Shown: positions 54,290 through 64,000 of the stretch, piece by piece
How positions within the stretch are numbered: the stretch's first letter is position 1
How the letters are laid out: each line of letters begins with the position of its first letter
DNA from: Ampullaceana balthica
Taxonomy: Eukaryota; Mollusca; Gastropoda; Lymnaeidae
NCBI GenBank assembly: GCA_944989445.1
Contig: CALYLW010001025.1
Span: forward strand, 186,001-250,000
Reading direction: 5' to 3'
DNA: 64,000 nucleotides
Translations under genes and position numbers: made by a program
The notes under the pieces: generated by a model
Database searches by the model: none
The model's input: the letters and a program-made list of their open reading frames with translations, nothing else
Told to the model about the DNA's origin: nothing

Positions 54290-56256
54290 AACAACCCCTA
54301 AAAACAAAGTTTTTGACTATAAATCCCTGATATATGACACAGACCTCAACGCGACAAACATTTACAGACTGAAACAGAGTTAAGTCCTCTTTGAATTAAA
54401 CCCGGGGGTGGGGGAGGTGTGGTTGCCGATGGCATGAGTGAACGGCTCAAGTGGCACGGGAGGTCAAACAATAACAAACTGTGAAATTTAATTACCTATA
54501 CATATATAGAGATAAACTAAAAGTGCATTAATTTAATTAAGGTACATTCGATCGATCTGAAATTTTGATACGATGCTTTGTTAGGTGACACGAGTCTATG
54601 TGCAAAATTTCAGCTCGATAGCATCACAGAAAGTGGGTCATTTTTTACTTTTGTTTTTCCGCCTGCCCGCCTGCCCAACGACGAACGACAGACAGAGAGA
54701 GAGAGAGACGGTGGTGAAGTTAATATAAGGGATTTAATTAAACAACCTGGTAAAAAAACAACGTTTTTAACTATAAATCCCTTACATATAACACAGAACT
54801 CAAAGTATAATTATGTTCTCGACTGATCTCCCCTGGCTTTAAAACTGGGGGAAGAGGGGGAGGGGTAAGGACAACGACGGGTGGCGTCAACGCGTGAACT
54901 CAACTGGCACGTGGAAGAAAAACAATAACAAACCGTGAAATTGAACTACATATGTTACAAAGAGATAAACTAAAAGTGCATTAATTTAATAACGGTACAT
55001 TGGATCGATCTGAAATTTTGATACGATGCATTGTTAGGTGACACGAATCTATTTGCAAAATTTCAGCCCATAGCATCACGGGAAGTCTGTCATTTTTTAC
55101 TTTTGTTTTTCCGCCTGCCCGACGACGAACGACAGACAGAGAGAGAGACAGAGACGGCGGTGAAGTTAATATAAGGGATTTAATAAAACAAACCCGTAAA
55201 AACAAAGTTTTTGACTATAAATCCCTTATATATGAGACATAACTGAAAGTATTGATTATGTTCAAACGCGACAAATATTTACAGACTGAATCTGTCTTAA
55301 CTCAAAATTGCTTTATACACCGAGGTGGGGGTGGGAGAGGGGAAAGGTCTGGTCACTGATCGCTGGACCGAGCTCAGCGTGACACGTAAAATGTAAACAA
55401 AAGCATCCCGGTACATCGCGTCAACGTGCGAACTGAGCTTTCAAGTGAAAACAAAACAATAACAAACCGTGAAATTGAATTACATAATATGTCGTATAGA
55501 GATAAACTAAAAATGCATCAATTTAATGACGCTACGTTCGATCGATCTGAAATTTTGATACGATGCATTGTTGGGTAACACGGGTGTTTGTGCCAAATTT
55601 CAGCACGATGGCCTAACGGGAAGTGGGTCATTTTTTACTTTTTTTCCGCCCGCCCAAGACAGAGAGAGAGACAGAGATCACGACAGACAGAGAGAGACGG
55701 CGGTGAAGTTAATATAAGGGATTTAATAAAACAAACCCGTAAAAACAAAAGTTTTTGACTAAAAATCCCTTATATATGAGACATAACTAAAAGTATTGAT
55801 TATGTTCAAATGCGACAAATATTTCAGACTGAATCTGTCTTAACTCAACTTTGCTTTTAACCCTGGGGGGGGGAGGGGAAAGGTCTTGTCACCGATCGCT
55901 GGACCGAGCTCAGCGTGACACGCAAAATGTAAACAAAAGCACGCCGGTACACCTGGTTAAAACACGAGATGTGTTCACCTATGGTTGGGGTGAAGTCAAG
56001 TGACCCGTAAAATGTAAACGATAGCGACCGCTAATTATAGTTTATATAGATAAACTAAAAATGCATTAATTTAATAACTACGTTCGATCGATCTGAATTT
56101 TTGATACGATGCATTGTTATGTGACACGGGTCCATGTGCCAAATTCAGCTCGATGGCATGACGGAAGTGGGTCATTTTTTACTTCTGTTTTTCCGCGGTG
56201 CCCGCCCAAGACAGACATAGAGACAGAGTCGGCGGTGAAGTTAATATAAAGGATTT
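54290..56256 (+). mobile_element. Four hairpin-core elements in direct tandem
   Basis: Copies ~54290-54738, 54740-55183, 55190-55722 and 55735-56256. Each has linker ACCCGTAAAAACAAAGTTTT (variable), TATAAATCCCTTATATATGA, GATAAACTAAAAxTGCATTA, hairpin arms ATCGATCTGAAATTTTG and CAAATTTCAGCxCGAT, ACGGGAAGTGGGTCATTTTT, and GAAGTTAATATAAGGGATTT. The same family forms a cluster in ADGF intron 3. Confidence 0.8.
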
Positions 56257-56356
56257 AAGAAGACTAGTTTCTGACCTACAGAGCAGAACTGAAGGAGTAA
56301 ACAAAACAAATAGGACGTCCCCGCATCTCACAGCTCTGAAAAGGGGGGGGGGTGCC

Positions 56357-59300
56357 AAAAATGATAAAATACTTACTTGCTGATCTGAAAAATGATAAAA
56401 TACTTACTTGCTGATCTGAAAAATGATAAAATACTTACTCGCTGATCCGAAAAATGATAAAATACTTACTTGCTGATCTGAAAAATGATAAAATACTTAC
56501 TTGCTGATCTGAAAAATGATAAAATACTTACTCGCTGATCCGAAAAATGATAAAATACTTACTTGCTGATCTGAAAAATGATAAAATACTTACTTGCTGA
56601 TCTGAAAAATGATAAAATACTTACTTGCTGATCTGAAAAATGATAAAATACTTACTCGCTGATCTGAAAAATGATAAAATACTTACTCGCTGATCTGAAA
56701 AATGATAAAATACTTACTTGCTGATCTGAAAAATGATAAAATACTTACTTGCTGATCTGAAAAATGATAAAATACTTACTTGCTGATCTGAAAAATGATA
56801 AAATACTTACTCGCTGATCCGAAAAATGATAAAATACTTACTTGCTGATCCGAAAAATGATAAAATACTTACTTGCTGATCCGAAAAATGATAAAATACT
56901 TACTCGCTGATCTGAAAAATGATAAAATACTTACTTGCTGATCTGAAAAATGATAAAATACTTACTTGCTGATCTGAAAAATGATAAAATACTTACTTGC
57001 TGATCTGAAAAATGATAAAATACTTACTTGCTGATCTGAAAAATGATAAAATACTTACTTGCTGATCTGAAAAATGATAAAATACTTACTGCTGATCGAA
57101 AAATGATAAAATACTTACTTGCTGATCCGAAAAATGATAAAATACTTACTTGCTGATCCGAAAAATGATAAAATACTTACTTGCTGATCTGAAAAATGAT
57201 AAAATACTTACTTGCTGATCTGAAAAATGATAAAATACTTACTTGCTGATCTGAAAAATGATAAAATACTTACTTGCTGATCTGAAAAATGATAAAATAC
57301 TTACTTGCTGATCTGAAAAATGATAAAATACTTACTTGCTGATCTGAAAAATGATAAAATACTTACTTGCTGATCTGAAAAATGATAAAATACTTACTTG
57401 CTGATCTGAAAAATGATAAAATACTTACTTGCTGATCTGAAAAATGATAAAATACTTACTTGCTGATCTGAAAAATGATAAAATACTTACTTGCTGATCT
57501 GAAAAATGATAAAATACTTACTTGCTGATCTGAAAAATGATAAAATACTTACTTGCTGATCTGAAAAATGATAAAATACTTACTTGCTGATCTGAAAAAT
57601 GATAAAATACTTACTTGCTGATCTGAAAAATGATAAAATACTTACTTGCTGATCTGAAAAATGATAAAATACTTACTTGCTGATCTGAAAAATGATAAAA
57701 TACTTACTTGCTGATCTGAAAAATGATAAAATACTTACTTGCTGATCTGAAAAATGATAAAATACTTACTTGCTGATCTGAAAAATGATAAAATACTTAC
57801 TTGCTGATCTGAAAAATGATAAAATACTTACTTGCTGATCTGAAAAATGATAAAATACTTACTTGCTGATCTGAAAAATGATAAAATACTTACTTGCTGA
57901 TCTGAAAAATGATAAAATACTTACTTGCTGATCTGAAAAATGATAAAATACTTACTTGCTGATCTGAAAAATGATAAAATACTTACTTGCTGATCTGAAA
58001 AATGATAAAATACTTACTTGCTGATCTGAAAAATGATAAAATACTTACTTGCTGATCTGAAAAATGATAAAATACTTACTTGCTGATCTGAAAAATGATA
58101 AAATACTTACTTGCTGATCTGAAAAATGATAAAATACTTACTTGCTGATCCGAAAAATGATAAAATACTTACTTGCTGATCCGAAAAATGATAAAATACT
58201 TACTTGCTGATCTGAAAAATGATAAAATACTTACTTGCTGATCTGAAAAATGATAAAATACTTACTTGCTGATCTGAAAAATGATAAAATACTTACTTGC
58301 TGATCTGAAAAATGATAAAATACTTACTTGCTGATCTGAAAAATGATAAAATACTTACTTGCTGATCTGAAAAATGATAAAATACTTACTTGCTGATCTG
58401 AAAAATGATAAAATACTTACTTGCTGATCTGAAAAATGATAAAATACTTACTTGCTGATCTGAAAAATGATAAAATACTTACTTGCTGATCTGAAAAATG
58501 ATAAAATACTTACTTGCTGATCTGAAAAATGATAAAATACTTACTTGCTGATCTGAAAAATGATAAAATACTTACTTGCTGATCTGAAAAATGATAAAAT
58601 ACTTACTTGCTGATCTGAAAAATGATAAAATACTTACTTGCTGATCTGAAAAATGATAAAATACTTACTTGCTGATCTGAAAAATGATAAAATACTTACT
58701 TGCTGATCTGAAAAATGATAAAATACTTACTTGCTGATCTGAAAAATGATAAAATACTTACTTGCTGATCTGAAAAATGATAAAATACTTACTTGCTGAT
58801 CTGAAAAATGATAAAATACTTACTTGCTGATCTGAAAAATGATAAAATACTTACTTGCTGATCTGAAAAATGATAAAATACTTACTTGCTGATCTGAAAA
58901 ATGATAAAATACTTACTTGCTGATCTGAAAAATGATAAAATACTTACTTGCTGATCTGAAAAATGATAAAATACTTACTTGCTGATCTGAAAAATGATAA
59001 AATACTTACTTGCTGATCTGAAAAATGATAAAATACTTACTTGCTGATCTGAAAAATGATAAAATACTTACTTGCTGATCTGAAAAATGATAAAATACTT
59101 ACTTGCTGATCTGAAAAATGATAAAATACTTACTTGCTGATCTGAAAAATGATAAAATACTTACTTGCTGATCTGAAAAATGATAAAATACTTACTTGCT
59201 GATCTGAAAAATGATAAAATACTTACTTGCTGATCTGAAAAATGATAAAATACTTACTTGCTGATCTGAAAAATGATAAAATACTTACTTGCTGATCTGA

Positions 59301-59766
59301 AAAATGATAAAATACTTACTTGCTGATCTGAAAAATGATAAAATACTTACTTGCTGATCTGAAAAATGATAAAATACTTACTTGCTGATCTGAAAAATGA
59401 TAAAATACTTACTTGCTGATCTGAAAAATGATAAAATACTTACTTGCTGATCTGAAAAATGATAAAATACTTACTTGCTGATCTGAAAAATGATAAAATA
59501 CTTACTTGCTGATCTGAAAAATGATAAAATACTTACTTGCTGATCTGAAAAATGATAAAATACTTACTTGCTGATCTGAAAAATGATAAAATACTTACTT
59601 GCTGATCTGAAAAATGATAAAATACTTACTTGCTGATCTGAAAAATGATAAAATACTTACTTGCTGATCTGAAAAATGATAAAATACTTACTTGCTGATC
59701 TGAAAAATGATAAAATACTTACTTGCTGATCTGAAAAATGATAAAATACTTACTTGCTGATCTGAA
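56357..59766 (-). repeat. 31-bp minisatellite, about 110 copies, each with splice-site motifs on the minus strand
   Basis: Plus-strand unit TAAAATACTTACTTGCTGAT + CTGAAAAATGA. On the minus strand every copy reads TTTTATCATTTTTCAG, ATCAGCAA, GTAAGTAT: a pyrimidine-rich acceptor, 8 bases, and a 5' splice site (CAAGTAAGTAT, 10 of 11 positions matching the U1 complement). Early copies (56.4-56.9 kb) are more variable (CGCTGATCC) than the rest, which are nearly identical; one copy near 57090 is shortened. Located 3.8 kb upstream of the ADGF start codon on its strand. Confidence 0.97.
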
Positions 59767-60412
59767 TCCAAAATTAAACTCATTCTGATGAACTTACCCC
59801 GGATGTTGAAGACAAACTTCACTATTTAAATTTCGTATATGTTGAAAGCCGACTTTCATGAATGGTCTCTGTGCTCTGTGCCGTTTAGGCTAACTGTCCT
59901 CTATGACGTATCCTCTCATACGTGGTATAAAATCCGTGTGACTTAACTTTGATGGAATAGACACCACGAATCTATTAACCTTCCGGCAAGAACATGTTGT
60001 TATCAATACCTCCTCTGAGAAGAAATATGAAATTTTGGTTTATTGTTGTCACAAGTCGGCCTGCGGGGCTTTTGTTATTGTAGGTTGCTGTTGTGGGCCG
60101 CACAAGTTGAAACATAACATTATGTTGTATATCACTGCCAATGTTGCCGCCTCATGGATACCCAGGGGCGTAACGTGGGCGGGGATGTAGGGGCCGTTTC
60201 TTGATTGCGAAAAATAGCCGGTCATGATATTTTGGAGGTAGGGACAACCCGTGTTCACCCTGCCCGGGGCGCTGGTGAACCACACTACACCACTGTAATC
60301 ATTTTATAATTTATTTGTTTGTTTTGGTGGGTTTTTTTCAAATCAAACTCATATTTCGATAGGCCTCTTCCATAAGAATAAATCCAAGCATGAAAATAAT
60401 GTCCAAAACTTT
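59767..60412. other. Intergenic, no confident gene
   Basis: A minus-strand frame (60285-60049; FTSAPGRVNTGCPYLQNIM) looks like part of a dispersed repeat rather than a gene. Nothing else recognised. Confidence 0.35.
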
Positions 60413-60860
60413 AAGCTAACAATCTTTTAGTAAGTTATTGTAGCTAACAATGTTTTAGTAAGTTATTGTAGCTAACAATCTTTTAGTAAGTTATTGTAGC
60501 TAACAATCTTTTAGTAAGTTATTGTAGCTAACAATCTTTTAGTAAGTTATTGTAGCTAACAATCTTTTAGTAAGTTATTGTAGCTAACAATCATTTAGTA
60601 AGTTATTGTAGCTAACAATCTTTTAGTAAGTTATTGTAGCTAACAATCTTTTAGTAAGTTATTGTAACTAACAATCTTTTAGTAAGTTATTGTAGCTAAC
60701 AATCTTTTAGTAAGTTATTGTAGCTAACAATCTTTTAGTAAGCTATTGTAGCTAACAATCTTTTAGTAAGTTATTGTAGCTAACAATCTTTTAGTAAGTT
60801 ATTGTAGCTAACAATCTTTTAGTTAGTTATTGTAGCTAACAATCTTTTAGTAAGTTATTG
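60413..60860 (+). repeat. 28-bp minisatellite, 16 copies
   Basis: Unit AGCTAACAATCTTTTAGTAA + GTTATTGT, nearly uniform. Confidence 0.96.
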
Positions 60861-61014
60861 GAGACAGTACAGAAGCAAACGTTTGGAAATATTTCACGAG
60901 CCTAAACACACTTTTTGGGTGTGTGTGTGTGCATTTTCCGCAATGGCTGACTTAAAAACAAATGAGTGACGCCAAGTTATTTACAGGCTCATCTTTCAGA
61001 CACATCTGTACATG

Positions 61015-61210
61015 AACATGTTGCCCACTGTGCATCAAACCAAACACAAATGTACACTAAATGTTGCCCACTGTGCATCAAACCAAGCACATCTGTACAC
61101 TAAAATGTTGCCTACTGTGCATCAAACCCAACACATATGTACACTAAAATGTTGCCTACTGAGCATCAAACCAAACATAAATGTACATGAACATGTTGCC
61201 TCAAACCAAA
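61015..61210 (+). repeat. 43/44-bp repeat, about 4 copies
   Basis: Unit ATGTTGCCCACTGTGCATCA + AACCAAACACAAATGTACACTAA. Confidence 0.9.
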
Positions 61211-61214
61211 CAAG

Positions 61215-61960
61215 GTTTCCTCCTCTGATATATATTCTGTTAGTTTTGTCGCTATCTTCGTATGAATTGGTTTATTTGTTTTGACATGCAATAAAGATAA
61301 GACGTTCTATGCTGTCTTGGGTTACAGCAGTGCAAAGAGGTTCTCATAGTCGAAAAGCAGGCAAACCAAATAGTCCCCATTAAACTATGAAACATTTGAA
61401 GTTTTTATATAGTTTCTCTCCCTTATGCGACAAAATGAAATATTCTCTTATCCTTTGGTCGACAGTTTAAAACTATCTTTGATTAGGCTTTTAATCCTGG
61501 TCAATATATTCTATAAATTGAGATAATAAACTAGCGGCAGGTTGAGAAGTCTATCGAAATCATGAGCCGCTAAATTTATTACTGACATGACATCTTTTGA
61601 CAATGATTGTTTCCTGCACAGTTACTGCCCTTTGGTCAATGATAGGTTAGCATTGTCGACGCGCTATTATATTGAAGAGTCTGTTTGAAGGAAAGAAATA
61701 TTTAGATGTTTCTTAAACCTTTAGGTCCGTTGTGACGCAAACAAGTGTTTGGTTTCCATCGCGGAAATATTTAGCGCTTTAATTTACTTCATAAACATTA
61801 CCAAACTATTCCTTACCTAACTAATTAGCACTTCAATCTACTTCAAAAACTTTACCAAACTATTCCTTGTTGTCCTAACTAACTGCAAAGGTCGCTCACC
61901 ATTTCTGCTCTTTCTTTTCGAAACATCGGTACAGTATTTTCTTTCAAACATCTTTTATCG
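61215..61960. other. Intergenic, nothing recognised
   Basis: No gene; short direct repeat of CTACTTCAxAAACxTTACCA near 61780-61860. Confidence 0.4.
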
Positions 61961-61969
61961 GCAGATTAC

Positions 61970-62945
61970 AGCTCCATGAAAAAAGCAGAGAGCAGCAGAT
62001 GCCAGTATAAATTGCCTTTGTGGATCTTACGAAAGCCTTTGATTTAGTCAGTACCAGCGGGCTATTCCAAATCCTGGAAAAAATTTGCGGTCCCCACACC
62101 TACTCGCCATCATCAGACAGTTCCATGAAAATATCCTGGGCACAGTGCAGTTCGATGGAGCTACGTCAGAAACCTTTCCAGTCAGCAGCGGAGTCAAACA
62201 AGGTTGTGTACTCGCACCAACACTGTTCGTAATATTCTACTCTGCATTGCTTCGATACACATTCAAGGATAACAGTGAGGGAATCTGGTTACACACCAGA
62301 GCTGATGGAGGACTTTTCAACACAACTCTCCTTCGAGCCAAAACAAAAATACAGATGTCCTAATTCGCGAGCTACTTTTTTGTGGATTATGCGGCACTGA
62401 TAGCACACGCAGAAACTGGTTTGCAACAAGTCGTTTCAAGCTTCTCCAACGCCTGCGAATAATTTGGTTTGCACAATCAGCTGCAAAAAGACAAACATCA
62501 TGGCCCAAGACACATATTCTCCACCTACAATCAATATCGACAATGAAAACTTGGAGGTTGTGGACAGCTTCACCCACTTGGGGTCCAAGTTTTCCAACTC
62601 ACTGTCCATCGAGGACGAAATAAACAGTAGAATTGGCAAAGCAGCTGCCACAATGCCGAAACTAAGAAAACGTAGAAAACCAAACTGTGTGTCTATAGAG
62701 CCTGCGTCATCAGTACGCAGCTATACGGGAGCGAAACATTGACCACTTATACATCCCATGAGCGCAAGCTTAATGGCTTCCATTTGAGGTACCTGCATCG
62801 CATCCTTGGCATTAAATGTCAGGACTACTCAGGACAAAGAGCCAAATAGTGAGATCCTGATACGTGCCAATATCCAAAGCATGTTCTCAATCCCTAGTGA
62901 AATACGCCTGAGGTGGTTAGGATATGTAAAATGAATGAGCCCGTG
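61970..62945 (+). mobile_element. RTE-like non-LTR reverse transcriptase fragment
   Basis: Frames give FVDLTKAFDLVSTSGLFQIL, IIRQFHENILGTVQFDGATS, PVSSGVKQGCVLAPTLFVIF, ELLFxDYAALIAHAETGLQQ, FGLxxS(C)KKT, VVDSFTHLGSKFS and YGSETLTTYTSHERKLNGFH. The catalytic FADD is FVDY and several frameshifts are present, so it is inactive. The tail (RLRWLGYVK-like, RIPKDL) is of the same type as the 12-kb fragment. Confidence 0.85.
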
Positions 62946-62974
62946 TCGTATCCCCAAGGACCTTGTCAGGGAAA

Positions 62975-63256
62975 TGTTATAGTATAATGGGGTTTTCCCG
63001 CCTTGGGAAATGTTAATGTTAGAATGTTGCGCCGGTCCGCACTATTGTTGACACATGTTTTAGTGTGACGTAGTGTGGGGAGGATGACGTATATAGAAGA
63101 TAGGCTAGAGGGACGGTTTTTGGTAGTGGATGAAAGGAGAGTGTTGTTATTATGTATTGGAGGATTCCTGTTTCAAATAAATTATAGATTCATCTAATAA
63201 TGTTCTGGTTTATTGAGTGCAAGCCTTGTGAGTCAACAATACCCTAGAACTCGACA
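62975..63256 (+). mobile_element. Probable LTR of an LTR retrotransposon
   Basis: Begins TGTTATAG (or TGTTAATG at 63011) and ends CGACA. Contains a TATA-like GTATATAGAAG (63090s) and CAAATAAATTAT (poly(A)-signal-like). Directly followed by TTGGGGGCTACGTTCGGAAT, similar in form to the tRNA-Pro-type primer-binding sites that follow LTRs. No gag/pol is visible in the remaining sequence. Confidence 0.6.
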
Positions 63257-63474
63257 TTGGGGGCTACGTTCGGAATAATTTGCTGACCGAAGCAACAAGG
63301 AAGTCAAGTTCAGAGTCAACATCACACATCCAGAACAGAGGGACTCGATTCAAAACAAGTCAGTGTATTAAGAGACAACATGTTTTGATGAGTGAGGTGT
63401 GTATGATGGTCTCTTATTTCAAAAAAATGCTGTTGTTATAATGCGCTCTACCTTGCTCGGTGACCGGTGTGCTG

Positions 63475-63770
63475 ACTGAGCCCGTTCCCGTTTATCATCA
63501 CAGCGTAGACCTGTGCTGTCACATATCGGGGGGTGTCGGGTTGCTGTTCCCGTTGATCATCACAACATAGGCCTGTGCTGTTCACCTCCCATGTGCTGTC
63601 GGGTTGCTGTTCCCGTTGATCATCGCGACGTGGTCCTGTGCTGTCACATCCCGTGTCCTGTCGGTTTGCTGTTCCCGTTAATCATTGCGACGTGGGTCTA
63701 TGCTGTTCGCCTCCCGTGTCCTGTCGATTTGCTTTTCCTGTTGTTCATCACAACGTAGGCCTGTGCTGTC
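63475..63770 (+). repeat. ~63-bp tandem repeat, about 5 diverged copies
   Basis: Units share GTTGCTGTTCCCGTTGATCA, TCGCGACGTGG or variant, CTGTGCTGTCACATCCCGTG and TCCTGTCGG. Starts at 63483, 63546, 63610, 63672 and 63735 by the GTTCCCGTT landmark. Confidence 0.8.
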
Positions 63771-63964
63771 GGGGCCCATTCTTGTCCATCAACTGGACTA
63801 TCATCAACCAGTGAGCCGTGAACTGTGTACTCGCCTTCAGATCTGGTATCTGCTAAAAGATCAAAAACGGCAACCAGAACATCGTACCACGTAGAGAACA
63901 ATTCATTGTGCAGGACTGTAAACGTACTTAATGGGTTGGTGACCTGACATCGAAGATCAGACAT
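63771..63964 (-). CDS. Possible unidentified coding segment at window edge
   Basis: Minus-strand frame from ATG 63964 reads MSDLRCQVTNPLSTFTVLHN then ELFSTWYDVLVAVFDLLADT and VDDSPVDGQEW before entering the tandem repeat. The composition is protein-like and non-repetitive, but I do not recognise a family. It might be a retroelement ORF downstream of the LTR on the opposite strand, an exon, or chance. Confidence 0.2.
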
Positions 63965-64000
63965 TGTGGAATTATTAGCAGTGTTTGATATTAACAATTC

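Noticed and set aside
56357..59766. CRISPR-like array
   Set aside because: Contiguous tandem units without variable spacers, in a eukaryotic genome.
63513..63894. Plus-strand ORFs VAVPVDHH...
   Set aside because: Frames through a diverged ~63-bp tandem repeat.

Overview
This window is eukaryotic and almost certainly molluscan, most likely gastropod. The best evidence is a split, secreted adenosine deaminase-related growth factor gene (ADGF/CECR1/ADA2 family, the family of Aplysia mollusk-derived growth factor) and a PAN-EGF-fibrinogen-domain secreted protein. The background also fits: RTE- and jockey/CR1-like non-LTR retrotransposons, tRNA-derived SINEs, a Helitron, hAT remnants and very abundant minisatellites. 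Nothing prokaryotic is present. I cannot name the species.

Layout. 1-6.8 kb: five tandem arrays (37, 13, 15, 11 and 22 bp units) and MITE-like sequence. 6.8-8.7 kb: an uninterrupted PAN/EGF/fibrinogen-related (FReD) gene whose 3' end is broken up by an 18-copy 50-bp array. 8.7-16.4 kb: non-coding sequence, a 42-bp and a second 50-bp array, an RTE-type retroelement 3' end, a SINE with target-site duplication. 16.4-18.2 kb: a decayed paralogue of the FReD gene carrying four tandem expansions. 18.7-29.8 kb: a duplicated pair of segments (A about 18.7-21.4 kb, B about 26.0-29.8 kb) separated by a non-LTR element with nested insertions. 30.3-33.0 kb: a fold-back element and two large arrays (42 and 57 bp).

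33.4-52.6 kb, minus strand: the ADGF gene. I reconstructed 11 exons with consistent splice phases, giving 1,572 nt and 523 aa, with signal peptide, all zinc and catalytic positions and a stop codon. Its introns hold a Helitron, SINE copies, an RNase H-bearing retroelement, a 5'-truncated retroelement, a cluster of hairpin-core elements and at least seven minisatellites, several within tens of bases of exon edges. 52.7-59.8 kb, upstream of ADGF: a 17-bp array, a small hAT MITE, four tandem hairpin-core elements and a 3.4-kb array of about 110 copies of a 31-bp unit that, on the ADGF strand, carries a 3' splice site and a near-consensus 5' splice site in every copy. 59.8-64 kb: a 28-bp array, an RTE-like reverse transcriptase fragment, a likely LTR with primer-binding site, and a possible unidentified coding segment at the right edge.

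By my boundaries roughly 18 kb (about 28%) of the window is tandem repeat. The most informative theme is that paralogous pairs inside the window (the two FReD copies; segments A and B) show minisatellites arising from ordinary single-copy sequence, including coding sequence, at different places in each copy. All gene calls rest on reading the sequence and on family knowledge; no database search was run.
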